From Streptacidiphilus melanogenes (GTDB lineage Bacteria > Actinomycetota > Actinomycetes > Streptomycetales > Streptomycetaceae), in the NCBI RefSeq assembly GCF_000787835.1, contig NZ_BBPP01000014.1, positions 108,548 through 165,126 of the forward strand: a stretch of 56,579 nucleotides of DNA. The letters are read 5' to 3'. Below the pieces are notes generated by a model that ran no database searches, was not told the DNA's origin, and saw only the letters and a list, made by a program, of their open reading frames with translations. Positions 8,417 to 17,201 of the stretch are shown one piece after another. Within the stretch, counting starts at the first letter, position 1, and the number at the start of each line of letters is the position of its first letter. The translations under genes were made by a program, and so were the position numbers.

Positions 8417-9988
8417 TCAGGGGCGGACGCCGTCCGGGCCGGTGCCGTCGAGCAGCGGCTCCGGCTCCTGCTCAGGGGAGCGCCTCGGCGGCGGCAGGGG
8501 CGTCCGGCTCGGGCCGGGCAGCAGGGCGCGGGGGCGGGCGTGGCGGCCGTGCCGGCGCTCGACCCCGAGCAGGGCGTGCCGGGTGGGCAGCACCCCGAGC
8601 GCGTAGACGGCCAACGCCCCGGCGGACGCCACCGCCAGCGCGGCCAGCGAGTGACCGAGCGCCCGGGGGAGCCCGAGCAGCACGGCCGCCATCGCGGCCC
8701 CGGCCAGGAACGGCCAGGCGCAGGCCCGGGCGACCACGCCCACGCCGATGCCGCCGCGCCGCAGCGCCAGCAGGAACGCGGGCACCACCAGGCCGCCGGC
8801 CACCACGGCGTGGCCCGCGGCGACGCCCGCGATCCCGTCCAGCCGCGCCCCTTCGAACAGCGTCGGAATCAGCGCGACCAGCCACAGCCCCTGCACGGCG
8901 AGCAACGCGTGCCGCGCGCCGATCGCGACCAGGCAGTCGTAGGCCAGCTCACAGCCGATCCGGGTGAGGCCCAACGCCATCAGCCACGGCAGCGCGCGTG
9001 CCGCGGGCAGCCACTGGTGCCCGTAGACCAGCCCGACGACCGGCGCGGCCAGCCCCGCCAGCAGCACGCACATCGGCACGGTGCCGGTCACCAGCACCCG
9101 CAACGCGCGGCCGAAGCCGTCGGCCAGGGCGGGCCCGGCCGACTCCGCGAGCCGGGAGAAGCCGGCGAAGGAGACCCGGCGGGCGGCCTCGGAGACCACG
9201 CGGACCGGCCAGCCGGACATGTTGAAGGCCAGCACGTAGAAGCCCAGCGCCACCTTGCCGAGGGTGGCGCCGACGATCAGCGTGTCCACGTTCACCACGC
9301 CGAGCGCGAGCAGACTGGCACCGGCCAGCGGCAGGCCGAAGCGCAGCAACGCCCCCGCCTCGGCCCGGTTCCACCCGAAGCGGAACGCGCCGGGCGCCGC
9401 CACGACCGCGCCGAGCAGCGACGCGGCGTTCCCGGCGAGCGCGCCGACGGCGAAGCTCATCGCGCCCCACCCGGCGAACGCCAGGCCCAGCGTCACGCCG
9501 GTGCTGAGCACGAAGTTGACGGCGTCCAGGACGAGCCGGCGGATCTGCGCGAACTCCCGGGTGATGACGCCGTTCGGCACCTGCGCCAGACCGTCGAGCA
9601 CCACCGAGACGCACATGATCCGCAGCACCCAGGCCGCGTTGGGCGAGCCCAGCGCGTGGGCGAGAGCGGGCGCGGCCGTGAACAGCACCAGGTAGAGCAG
9701 GCCGCTGGAGAGGGTGCTCAGCGTCTGCACGGTCGGCGCGAAGCGCCGCAGGTCACCCTCCCAGCGGACGACGGCCAGGCCGACGCCGAGCTCGTTGGCG
9801 GACAGCAGCACCATCAGGACGGTCTGCGCCACCCCGTAGACGCCCCACTCGGCGGGGCCGAGGGCGAAGCGTGCCAGCACGATCCCGGTGGCGAAGTTGC
9901 CGAGGCGCAGCACCACCGTGTTGACGAGGCTCCACCGCGCCGCCGACCGGACCTTCCGGCCCAGCGACGCGGACTCGGCCGAGGCCAT
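8417..9988 (-). CDS. Polysaccharide flippase, MOP superfamily (Wzx-like)
   Basis: This 523-residue integral membrane protein has about 12-14 hydrophobic helices and the N-terminal pattern of the polysaccharide transport family (KVRSAARWSLVNTVVLRLGNFATG and so on). Wzx flippases move undecaprenyl-pyrophosphate-linked repeat units from the cytoplasmic to the outer face of the membrane, where Wzy polymerises them. The last ~50 residues are basic and proline-rich, an extension beyond the transporter core. The gene follows the second Wzz-like gene in the minus-strand run, with about 70 bp between them. Confidence 0.9.
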   Translation of the reverse strand: MASAESASLGRKVRSAARWSLVNTVVLRLGNFATGIVLARFALGPAEWGVYGVAQTVLMVLLSANELGVGLAVVRWEGDLRRFAPTVQTLSTLSSGLLYLVLFTAAPALAHALGSPNAAWVLRIMCVSVVLDGLAQVPNGVITREFAQIRRLVLDAVNFVLSTGVTLGLAFAGWGAMSFAVGALAGNAASLLGAVVAAPGAFRFGWNRAEAGALLRFGLPLAGASLLALGVVNVDTLIVGATLGKVALGFYVLAFNMSGWPVRVVSEAARRVSFAGFSRLAESAGPALADGFGRALRVLVTGTVPMCVLLAGLAAPVVGLVYGHQWLPAARALPWLMALGLTRIGCELAYDCLVAIGARHALLAVQGLWLVALIPTLFEGARLDGIAGVAAGHAVVAGGLVVPAFLLALRRGGIGVGVVARACAWPFLAGAAMAAVLLGLPRALGHSLAALAVASAGALAVYALGVLPTRHALLGVERRHGRHARPRALLPGPSRTPLPPPRRSPEQEPEPLLDGTGPDGVRP

Positions 9989-10060
9989 GGGGACTCCTTC
10001 GCGCCCCGTCGCGACTCGACGGGGCGGCTGGGCTCGGTCAGCTGAACAATCCAGCTGACG

Positions 10061-11101
10061 TCAGCTGAACCAGGACGAGGCGCGCTGCTTGGGCGGCTTC
10101 ACCGCGGGGATCCGCATGGTCGGCGTGTCTCCGGCGTCACCGGCCCTCTCGTCGTCGGCTTCCTCGGCCCCGTCGGGACCTTGGGAGCCTTCGGCCGGGG
10201 CTGACGCAGCCGGAGCCGACTCCGCCGGAGCGGTCGCCGCCGCGGGGTCCTTCGCCTTGCCGCCCTTGCGGCGGCGCGAGGTCCCGTTCGCCCCGGCGAG
10301 CGTGGCTCTCCGGTCGGCCTCCGCGACGAGGGAATCCCCTGCCGGTCCGACGGTCGCGATCGGCTCCGCCGGCCCGGAGGAGCCGACAGCCTGGTCGGCG
10401 TCGGCTGCGTCCGCTGACCCCGCCGGCCCGGCAGCTTCGGCCCGCCCGGCAGTCCGACCCGGCTCCGCGGGGCCGGCCGGCGCAACCGTCGATCCGGCGT
10501 GGCGCGGGCGGCGCTTGGCTTCAACGTAGAAGGTGGCGACCAGGCTCAGGGCGAGACCGCCGAGGCCCAGCAGGACCACGTACTCGATCTTGGTCTTGAG
10601 CTGGGCCGCGGGCTGCTGTGGCGGCACGATGACGGTCATGCGGATCATCGCCGCCGGGGGCACCTGCTGGTCGCTCTGGAACTGCTGGAGCTTGCGCCCG
10701 GTGTAGTCGACCAGGATCTGGTCCGACTTCAGCACCGACTGCGGACCGGTGCCGGTGATCGTCAGCCAGAGCAGCGGCGCCTGCGCGTTGTCGGCGATCT
10801 TCGCCTCGGAGGTGCCGGTCATGCCGAGCGCCTTCAACTCCGCGAGCGACGTGTCGGAGTTGACGTTGCGGGCCAGCGAATCCGCCATGCCGGTCAGCGA
10901 GGTCTGCGTGCTCAGGAAGGGATTGCCGTTGAACGGCACCGTCGCCTTCTGCGAGTTGAGCAGTTCGACCGTCGCCTGCGACTGGTACTTGGTCGGCGTC
11001 AGCAGGTACAGCCCCGCCGCCAGGGCGAGGGTCAGCAGCAAGCCGGGCAGCAGCACCAGCCAGCGCCGCCGCATCACCCGGGCGATCTCGGCGAGGTCCA
11101 C
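10061..11101 (-). CDS. Wzz-like chain-length protein with long charged tail
   Basis: This 346-residue protein opens with DLAEIARVMRRRWLVLLPG, closely like the start of the Wzz-Wzy fusion at 2043, so the two are paralogues. Helices lie near residues 14-32 and 172-192, with an extracytoplasmic domain between. The last ~150 residues are cytoplasmic, rich in Ala, Pro, Glu and Lys, and end in PPKQRASSWFS. This looks disordered and could dock a regulator or take phosphorylation. GTG at 11101 is chosen because GGAGA lies just upstream and it aligns with the paralogue start. The reading frame is open further upstream but that part is antisense-like shadow of wecB. No kinase domain is present. Confidence 0.83.
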   Translation of the reverse strand: MDLAEIARVMRRRWLVLLPGLLLTLALAAGLYLLTPTKYQSQATVELLNSQKATVPFNGNPFLSTQTSLTGMADSLARNVNSDTSLAELKALGMTGTSEAKIADNAQAPLLWLTITGTGPQSVLKSDQILVDYTGRKLQQFQSDQQVPPAAMIRMTVIVPPQQPAAQLKTKIEYVVLLGLGGLALSLVATFYVEAKRRPRHAGSTVAPAGPAEPGRTAGRAEAAGPAGSADAADADQAVGSSGPAEPIATVGPAGDSLVAEADRRATLAGANGTSRRRKGGKAKDPAAATAPAESAPAASAPAEGSQGPDGAEEADDERAGDAGDTPTMRIPAVKPPKQRASSWFS

Positions 11102-11178
11102 TCCGTCTCCTTGTCCGTGTGTCGGTCGGCGGCTACGGGGGACACGCGACTGACGAACGAGCTTATGGGCTAAGGCGG

Positions 11179-12333
11179 TCAGCCGAGAGGGCTTCGCCGC
11201 GGTTGATCCTGTGAATCGCCGGGACCGGTGGCCACGAGATCCGTCGGCCGAGGGCGACTCCCGGCGGGGCCGCCGTTCAGCAGCACCTCGGCGATGCGCT
11301 CCCCGGCCCTGCCGTCCCACAGAGCGGGGCGGCGCGCGGGCGGCGGCGCGTCGAGGACCGCCAGCGCGGTGCTGAGGATGCCCTCCGGCTCCACGCCCGC
11401 AAGGACGTTGGTCCCCTCGGTCACGGTGATCGGACGCTCGGTGTTCTCCCGCAGGGTCACGCACGGCACGCCCAGCGCCGTCGTCTCCTCCTGCACGCCG
11501 CCGGAGTCCGTCAGCACGATCCGGGCGGACGCCTGCAGGGCGAGGAAGTCGAGGTAACCGGCGGGCGGCACCAGGCGCACCCCCTCCGGGACGCCCAGCG
11601 CGGTGAGCTTGTCGGCCGCGCGCGGATGCGCCGGCAGCAGCAGCGGGCACCGCCGTGCGATCTCGCCCAGGGCCTTGAGCATGCCCCCGAGCACCGCCGG
11701 GTCGTCCACGTTGGCCGGGCGGTGCAGCGTCGCCAGGCCGTACGCGCCGGGCTCCAGGCCCAGCCGCTCCAGCGCGCCGCCGCCGCGCGCCCGCGGCAGG
11801 TTGGCCAGCAGCGAGTCGATCATCACGTTGCCGACGAGGTGGATCTGGTCCTCGCGATACCCCTCCGCGCGCAGGTTCTCCACCGCGTCCTCGGACGGCG
11901 CCAGCAGGTAGTCGCTGAGCCGGTCGGTGACGACGCGGTTGACCTCCTCCGGCATCCGCCAGTCGCGGCTGCGCAGGCCCGCCTCGACGTGGGCCAGCAG
12001 CGGCCCGGCCTTGGCGGCCACCAGTGCGCAGGCGACCGTGGAGTTGATGTCGCCGACGACGACCACGGCGTCGGGGGCGACCTCCGTCAGCAGCGGCTCG
12101 AAGCCGGTCATCACCCGGGCGGTCTGCTCGGCGTGGCTGCCGGATCCCACGCCGAGGCTGCGGTCCGGCCGCCGGATGCCGAGGTCCTCGAAGAAGACGT
12201 CGTTCATCGCCGCGTCGTAGTGCTGGCCGGTGTGGACGAGCAGGACCTCGGCTCCACGCCGTTCCAGCGCGTCCATCACCGGCTTGATCTTCATGAAGTT
12301 GGGTCGGGCCCCGACCACGCACACGATCCGCAT
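11179..12333 (-). CDS. wecB: UDP-N-acetylglucosamine 2-epimerase, non-hydrolysing
   Basis: This 384-residue cytoplasmic enzyme interconverts UDP-GlcNAc and UDP-ManNAc. Family hallmarks are the start MRIVCVVGARPNFMKIKPV, the VHTGQHYD segment, VVGDINSTVA, AHVEAGLRS, and LTDSGGVQEETTALGVPC followed by TERPITV. Length fits the WecB/MnaA family. It lies 5 bases downstream of wecC on the same strand, so the pair supplies UDP-ManNAcA. The C-terminal ~25 residues (after about residue 355) are a low-complexity extension. Confidence 0.94.
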   Translation of the reverse strand: MRIVCVVGARPNFMKIKPVMDALERRGAEVLLVHTGQHYDAAMNDVFFEDLGIRRPDRSLGVGSGSHAEQTARVMTGFEPLLTEVAPDAVVVVGDINSTVACALVAAKAGPLLAHVEAGLRSRDWRMPEEVNRVVTDRLSDYLLAPSEDAVENLRAEGYREDQIHLVGNVMIDSLLANLPRARGGGALERLGLEPGAYGLATLHRPANVDDPAVLGGMLKALGEIARRCPLLLPAHPRAADKLTALGVPEGVRLVPPAGYLDFLALQASARIVLTDSGGVQEETTALGVPCVTLRENTERPITVTEGTNVLAGVEPEGILSTALAVLDAPPPARRPALWDGRAGERIAEVLLNGGPAGSRPRPTDLVATGPGDSQDQPRRSPLG

Positions 12334-12338
12334 CGGTC

Positions 12339-13634
12339 TCAGAGCACCTCGACCGTCGCGCAGCCCGCCGCGTCGGGCTGCTCGCCCGAGGCGTCCTGCG
12401 TCGTCAGGCGGCGTCGGCAGTCCAGCACGTAGCGGGCGTGCGCGTGCACCAGCGCGTAGTCGAAGGAGTCGTGGTCGGTCAGCAGCACCACGGCGTCGGC
12501 GGCGGCCAGCTCCTGCGCGGTCAGCTCGACCCGGGCGAGCCGCGCGTCCACCTCGGGTGGCTCGACCACATGCGGGTCGGCCGCGTGCACCTGCGCGCCC
12601 AGGTCCAGCAGGAGCTGGGCCACCCGCAGCGCGGGCGACTCCCGGGCGTCGCCGGTGTTCTTCTTGTAGGCGAGGCCGAGCAGCAGCACCCGGGAGCCGT
12701 TGACGGAGCGGCGGCGCTCGTTGAACGCCTCGATCAGCCGCCGCGTCACGTACTCGGGCATGTGGTTGTTGATGTCGTTGGCCAGCTCCACGAAGCGGAA
12801 GCTCTGGCCGAGTTCGCGCTGCACCCGCCAGGACAGGTAGGACGGGTCGATCGGCAGGCAGTGGCCGCCGACGCCGGGGCCGGGGGTGAACCGCATGAAG
12901 CCGAACGGCTTGGTCGCGGCCGCGTCGATGGCCTGCCAGACGTCGATGTCCAGATGCCGCGCGAACATCGCGATCTCGTTGACCAGTGCGATGTTGACGT
13001 GCCGGAAGGTGTTCTCCAGCAGCTTGGCCAGCTCCGCCTCCTTGGGTGAGGAGACCGGCACCACGGTGTCCACCAGCTGCCCGTAGAAGGAGCCGACCGC
13101 CTCCAGCGAGGCGGCGTCCACGCCCGAGACCACCTTGGGCGTCTGCTGGAAGCCCCAGACCGCGTTGCCGGGGTCGATCCGCTCGGGGCTGTACCCGAGG
13201 TGGAAGTCGCGGCCCGCGGTGAGCCCCGAGCCGTCCTCCAGCAGCGGGCCGAACAGGTCCTGCGTGGTGCCCGGATAGGTCGTCGACTCCAGCACCACCG
13301 TCGCGCCGGGGCGCAGGTAGCGGCTCAGGGTGCGCGCGGACTCCTCGATGTAGCTGAGGTCCGGCACGCCCTCGCGCAGCGGCGTCGGCACCGTCACCAC
13401 GGCCACGTCGAAGCCGCCGCAGTCGCGGGCGGCGTCGCTCGCCCGGTAGGCGCCGGAGGTCAGGACCGCGCCCAGCCGCTCCGCCGCCACGTCCTCGACA
13501 TAGGACTCACCGGCCGCAAGCCGTTTGATCCGGCCGGTGTCGACGTCGTAGCCGATCACCTCGTGCCCGACCTCGGCCGCCCGCACCGCGAGCGGCAGCC
13601 CCACGTACCCCTGTCCGACCACGACCACGCGCAT
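12339..13634 (-). CDS. wecC: UDP-N-acetyl-D-mannosamine dehydrogenase
   Basis: This 431-residue NAD-dependent enzyme belongs to the UDP-glucose/GDP-mannose dehydrogenase family and probably makes UDP-ManNAcA from UDP-ManNAc by two successive oxidations. It shows the dinucleotide fold VVVGQGYVGLPLAV at the N-terminus, the GVPDLSYIEES segment, LLENTFRHVNIALVNE, and the catalytic cysteine in GVGGHCLPIDP near residue 260. The C-terminal nucleotide-sugar domain has LGLAYKKNTGDARESP. Substrate is inferred from the adjacent wecB. Another UDP-HexNAc dehydrogenase activity is possible. A GGAGG site lies upstream, and its start overlaps the stop of the WecG-like gene by one base. Confidence 0.92.
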   Translation of the reverse strand: MRVVVVGQGYVGLPLAVRAAEVGHEVIGYDVDTGRIKRLAAGESYVEDVAAERLGAVLTSGAYRASDAARDCGGFDVAVVTVPTPLREGVPDLSYIEESARTLSRYLRPGATVVLESTTYPGTTQDLFGPLLEDGSGLTAGRDFHLGYSPERIDPGNAVWGFQQTPKVVSGVDAASLEAVGSFYGQLVDTVVPVSSPKEAELAKLLENTFRHVNIALVNEIAMFARHLDIDVWQAIDAAATKPFGFMRFTPGPGVGGHCLPIDPSYLSWRVQRELGQSFRFVELANDINNHMPEYVTRRLIEAFNERRRSVNGSRVLLLGLAYKKNTGDARESPALRVAQLLLDLGAQVHAADPHVVEPPEVDARLARVELTAQELAAADAVVLLTDHDSFDYALVHAHARYVLDCRRRLTTQDASGEQPDAAGCATVEVL

Positions 13635-14434
13635 CAGTTACCTCCTGCCGGTGTCGGCGGTTGCGACGGTTGAGTGGTGCGCGCGAGCATCGCCCGCGCG
13701 GTCATCAGCATGAACTGGGCGTTCGTCACCAGGTAGCGGCGGCCGAGCCGGCGCGGCTCCTGGGCCACGCGGTAGAGCCACTCCAGGCCCAGGCGCTGCC
13801 ACAGTTCGGGCGCCCGTCGGGTGACCCCGGCGAGCACGTCGAAGGAGCCGCCCACGCCGTGCACGACGTGGACGCCGCTGCGCTCGCCGTAGCCGGCGGT
13901 GAACAGCTCCTTCTTCGGCGAGGTCATGCCGAGGAAGAGCAGTTGGGCGCCGCTGGCCGCGATGGCGTCGGCCACCTCGGGCTGTTCGTCGTCGGCGAAG
14001 TAGCCGTCCCTGGCGCCGGCCACCCGCAGCTGCGGATGGCGCTCGGCGAGACGAGCGAGCATCGCATCCAGCGCCTCGCGCCGGGCGCCCAGGAAGTAGA
14101 CCGAAAGGCCGCGTTCCTCGGCGACCGCCAGCAGTTGCTGGAACAGGTCGATCCCGGCGACGCGTTCCGGCAGCGGGGCCCCCAGCAGCCGGGCCGCCCA
14201 GACCACCGCCTGTCCGTCGGCCAGGACCAGGTCGCAACCGGTGACGGCCTCGGCCAGCCGCCGGTCCTTGCGCATGGTCACCAGCTTGGCCGCGTTGACG
14301 ACGCCGACCTCGAGACGCCGGCCCTCGCTCGCGGCGCGGGCGCACTCGTCCACCGCCTGCGTCAGGGTCAGCGGGTCGAGTGCGACGCCGAGCACCTGGC
14401 GTCTCTCCACGGTGGATGTCCGACGCGACGTCAT
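13634..14434 (-). CDS. wecG: WecG/TagA/CpsF-family glycosyltransferase
   Basis: This 266-residue GT26-family protein resembles WecG (ManNAcA transferase of enterobacterial common antigen) and TagA (ManNAc transferase of wall teichoic acid). Visible family features are VVNAAKLVTMRKD, the catalytic-region aspartate in DLVLADGQAVVW, VAGIDLFQQLL, YFLGARREAL, LFLGMTSPKKELF and the C-terminal LGLEWLYRVAQEPRRLGRRYL, which serves as membrane attachment in the family. ATG at 14434 has GGGGAGGAAG just upstream. Together with wecB and wecC it argues for a ManNAc- or ManNAcA-containing polymer built on undecaprenyl-PP-GlcNAc. It overlaps the upstream gene by 4 bases and wecC by 1. Confidence 0.9.
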   Translation of the reverse strand: MTSRRTSTVERRQVLGVALDPLTLTQAVDECARAASEGRRLEVGVVNAAKLVTMRKDRRLAEAVTGCDLVLADGQAVVWAARLLGAPLPERVAGIDLFQQLLAVAEERGLSVYFLGARREALDAMLARLAERHPQLRVAGARDGYFADDEQPEVADAIAASGAQLLFLGMTSPKKELFTAGYGERSGVHVVHGVGGSFDVLAGVTRRAPELWQRLGLEWLYRVAQEPRRLGRRYLVTNAQFMLMTARAMLARTTQPSQPPTPAGGN

Positions 14435-15693
14435 GCTTCCTCCCCTGGGACCGATGCGGCGTCGACGTGGCCCAGCCAGGCGTGCAGCATCCAGCCGAAC
14501 TCGTAGGGACGGCACTCGCGGTCCACCGCGACCGGCGGGAAGTACCGCTCGAGCGGTTCGAGCCGCAGTCCGGGGACGAGCCGGCTGCCGACGCCGCGCG
14601 CGGCGCGGACGGCCTTGCGCGGGTCGCCGCGGAACACCTTGCGCCAGGTCACCCCGAGGTCGTCCCGGATCAGCGACTCCGGCTCACCGCCGGGCGCGCC
14701 CCCACCGGGTGTGCCCCCACCGGGTGCGCCGCGCAGCTCCGGGACCTCGGTCATCCAGGTCAACCCGAGCCGGACCGCCGCCCCGTGGTCCCTTCCGCCC
14801 GCCTCCGCGAGGTCGAGCAGCGCGGTGGGGGCCATCGCATGCTGGTGGACGCTGTAGACCGGATAGCCCTCGACCACCGTGCCGTGACGGGCGTCGTAGT
14901 GCCACCACCACTGCCCGCCCTCGCCCTGGAGCTCGCAGATGCGCGCCCCGCACGCGTCGGCCGCCGCCAGCGCGGTCTCGTCGCCTCCTGCGTTCTCGCT
15001 GGAGACGTGGGCGCGGGCCAGCGCCTGCAACGGGTAGGTCTGGTCGGCGAAGCAGCCCACGTGGGAGCGGTACCAGGGCAGCAGCCCGGGAGCGGTCGCG
15101 TGCGGGAAGAGCGGGCTCGACCCCAGCCGGGCGCGCAGCAGGCGGTCCCGGGCGGTCCGCAGGCGGCGTTCGACGCCGGTCGCGTCGGTGAGGCCGCGGG
15201 CGGCGGCTAGCGCGGAGAGCACCCATGCCGCCTCGACGGTGTAGCGGGGTGTCGGCGCGCCCTCGTCGAGGTCGTCCAGCGCGGCCAGCCGGGCCAGCGC
15301 GTCCTCCAGCTTCGGGTGGCGGGTGTCGGCCGCGGCCCAGGCCACCAGCGCGGCGTCGCCGAGGTTGGTCACCCGCGGCAGCCGCTCGACCAGGACGCCG
15401 GTGTACTCCGCCGCGGTCCGGCCGCCGAAGAGCGGGCGTTGCCGCTCCTCGGGCAGCAGCCGTGCGCCGAGCACGGTGATCGCGGCGTAGCGCACACTCT
15501 CGCCGCGCGCCTCGAGAAAGACCTCCGAGCCGGGGACGGTTGGTGCGACAGCGGCCCGGGTGAAGACGAAGTTCTCCTCCTCGGGCCGGTACATCGCCGG
15601 CAGTCCGGCCTCGGCCAGCCGGAGCAGGCGCTCCAGCAGCGGGGCGAGGGCGGGATCGGCCGCCACGAGGGCCGTGGTGCGTGTGGTGGTCAT
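14431..15693 (-). CDS. Unknown protein, probable alpha/alpha toroid fold
   Basis: This 420-residue soluble protein heads the minus-strand polysaccharide run. It is helix-rich with recurrent aromatic and glycine turns (LFPHATAPGLLPWYRSHVGCF, GEGGQWWWHYDARHG, GYPVYSVHQHAMAPTALLDL), a pattern seen in alpha/alpha barrels such as glycoside hydrolase, epimerase and terpene-cyclase-like folds. A short Pro/Gly repeat (GGGTPGGGAPGG) interrupts the C-terminal third. It ends with EFGWMLHAWLGHVDA. No signal peptide is seen. ATG at 15693 follows AAGGA. Its stop overlaps the WecG start by 4 bases. A role in sugar processing or regulation of polymer synthesis is inferred from context only. I do not recognise a named family. 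Confidence 0.75.
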   Translation of the reverse strand: MTTTRTTALVAADPALAPLLERLLRLAEAGLPAMYRPEEENFVFTRAAVAPTVPGSEVFLEARGESVRYAAITVLGARLLPEERQRPLFGGRTAAEYTGVLVERLPRVTNLGDAALVAWAAADTRHPKLEDALARLAALDDLDEGAPTPRYTVEAAWVLSALAAARGLTDATGVERRLRTARDRLLRARLGSSPLFPHATAPGLLPWYRSHVGCFADQTYPLQALARAHVSSENAGGDETALAAADACGARICELQGEGGQWWWHYDARHGTVVEGYPVYSVHQHAMAPTALLDLAEAGGRDHGAAVRLGLTWMTEVPELRGAPGGGTPGGGAPGGEPESLIRDDLGVTWRKVFRGDPRKAVRAARGVGSRLVPGLRLEPLERYFPPVAVDRECRPYEFGWMLHAWLGHVDAASVPGEEA

Positions 15694-15857
15694 CAAGTCC
15701 TTCACCGCGTCAGGGGAAGCGCCTGTCTCGCGACGGGGGTCGACGGTGCCGACCGCTTCCGCCGCGTCGTGCGAGGGCTGGGTGGAGGTGCTGGGAGAAC
15801 GTGCGAACGTGCCGGGAGAACGCGCTGCCGGACGCAGCGTACGTCCACACAATAAGC

Positions 15858-15929
15858 ACACATGTGTCCCCCTGGTGTCGGTTCGTGGAACTCAACTCGG
15901 GCACAAAGGTTTTGATGATCACTCAAAAC
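15858..15929 (-). promoter_or_regulatory. Palindromic sites upstream of polysaccharide operon
   Basis: Between the toroid-like gene and the divergent dioxygenase lie two dyads in unusually AT-rich sequence: a perfect 10-bp palindrome ACACATGTGT (15858-15867) and a 7-bp inverted repeat GTTTTGA/TCAAAAC with 7-nt spacer (15909-15929). Both are placed to control the minus-strand operon that begins at 15693 and perhaps the divergent gene. The regulator is unknown. The rest of 15694-16061 contains no convincing gene. Confidence 0.5.
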
Positions 15930-15999
15930 GGCCGGATACGGGCTTGTCGAAGTGCATGTCAACCGCAGTCGGCGTCAGAAACTGTTGTTGCCAGGCCTA

Positions 16000-16029
16000 T
16001 TGATCGTCCCCCGCGCACGGCTCTAAGTT
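16000..16029 (+). promoter_or_regulatory. Predicted sigma-70-type promoter of dioxygenase gene
   Basis: TTGATC (16000-16005) and TAAGTT (16024-16029) are separated by 18 bp. They sit 32 bp before the ATG at 16062, leaving room for the GGGGGAGG ribosome binding site at 16050-16057. Confidence 0.5.
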
Positions 16030-16061
16030 GTGGAGACCAAGTGAAGAACGGGGGAGGTCAG

Positions 16062-16937
16062 ATGGGGGACGGTGGATTCCGGCGCACGCTCGCGCTGGAG
16101 GTGGCGCGCCTGTACTGGGGCAACGACGCCTGGAGCGAGAACAACCGGGGGCAGCGGCAATTGTTGGCGCGTTCCCGCTCCCGGCCGGCCCTCCCCGCCG
16201 ACCCGGCCGGGCGACTGCTCGCGGCCTCGGCCGAGCGGGAGGGCTTCGCCGTGCTGGACCCCGGCTACCGCCCAGGTCTGATCGACGAGGTCCGCGCGAG
16301 CTACGAGGAGCTCATCGACGACCCGACCGTGACCGTCGACATGGGCGGCCGGATCAAGGACGCGGTCCGCTACGTGCAGGACCCGGTGGACCGGGCCCCG
16401 GCCCTGCGGGAACTGCTGAACGCGCCGGTGCTGGGCGCGCTCGACGCCTACTACGGGGGCCGCTGGCGGGTGCAGCACGTGCGGATGTGGCGGATCTCCC
16501 ACCTCCCGGAGCCGGAGCGCGCCTTCCACCACTACGGGAACCTCTGGCACTGCGACCAGCACCCGGTGTCCACGCTGAAGTACTTCGTCCAGATCAGCCA
16601 CGGCGTCACCGCCGAGGGCGGGGCCTTCCGGCTGCACCCGGTTCCGAGCACCCGCCGTCTGATGCGCACGGGCTACCTCGGCCAGGGCTGGGCCAAGGGC
16701 CCGGCCCGCCGCCATCTGGACGACCCGGACCGCGTCGTCCCCTTCACCGCCCCCGCGGGCCACGGCGCCTTCGTGAACACCACCCGCTGCCTGCACCGCG
16801 CGGGCATCCCGCCGGAGGGAACCACCCGCGGGATGGTGCAGTTCACGTTCGTGCCGTCCCCGGGTACGCGCCGCTCGGACGACCCTCTGGCGGACCTGGC
16901 GCCGGACCCGAACGTCGCCCCGGGCCGCACCGCCTGA
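16062..16937 (+). CDS. Phytanoyl-CoA dioxygenase (PhyH)-like oxygenase
   Basis: This 291-residue protein looks like an Fe(II)/2-oxoglutarate-dependent oxygenase of the PhyH group. The metal ligands appear as H-x-D in LWHCDQHP and a distal histidine in TTRCLHRAG. An arginine in TRGMVQFTF would hold 2-oxoglutarate. The jelly-roll core spans roughly residues 60-275. ATG at 16062 is chosen for the GGGGGAGG site 5 bases upstream. A GTG at 16041 would add 7 residues. It is divergent from the polysaccharide operon and may hydroxylate a small metabolite or a sugar or lipid of the surface polymer. The substrate is unknown. Confidence 0.75.
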   Translation: MGDGGFRRTLALEVARLYWGNDAWSENNRGQRQLLARSRSRPALPADPAGRLLAASAEREGFAVLDPGYRPGLIDEVRASYEELIDDPTVTVDMGGRIKDAVRYVQDPVDRAPALRELLNAPVLGALDAYYGGRWRVQHVRMWRISHLPEPERAFHHYGNLWHCDQHPVSTLKYFVQISHGVTAEGGAFRLHPVPSTRRLMRTGYLGQGWAKGPARRHLDDPDRVVPFTAPAGHGAFVNTTRCLHRAGIPPEGTTRGMVQFTFVPSPGTRRSDDPLADLAPDPNVAPGRTA

Positions 16938-16949
16938 CGCCTCGGCCTG

Positions 16950-17201
16950 CTACTCCCGGCGCTCCGGCGCCGGGGACCGGCGGCGGCGGATTTCGTCGAG
17001 CAGGGCGACCTCCCGGTCGCTCTCGTGGATGCCCCGGAGCCACGCCTCGTGCTCGGCCGCCCTCCGGCGGTTCCACGCCCGCACCCGCACCGCCGCCGCC
17101 GCGGCGCCACCGACGCAGAGGACCGCCACCAGGCACCCGACCGCCGTCAAGGGCTTTCTCCGTACGCAGTTCGCACCAAGGCGCCCACCGGACGCCGCCA
17201 C
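16950..17201 (-). CDS. Small single-pass membrane protein, unknown
   Basis: This 83-residue ORF has one hydrophobic segment (AVGCLVAVLCVGGAAAAAV, about residues 20-38) after a basic N-terminus, so the C-terminal charged helix (EHEAWLRGIHESDREVALLDEIRRRR) is likely cytoplasmic or coiled-coil. GTG start at 17201. No named family. It is supported by amphipathic composition and a sensible stop 12 bases after the convergent dioxygenase. Confidence 0.5.
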   Translation of the reverse strand: MAASGGRLGANCVRRKPLTAVGCLVAVLCVGGAAAAAVRVRAWNRRRAAEHEAWLRGIHESDREVALLDEIRRRRSPAPERRE

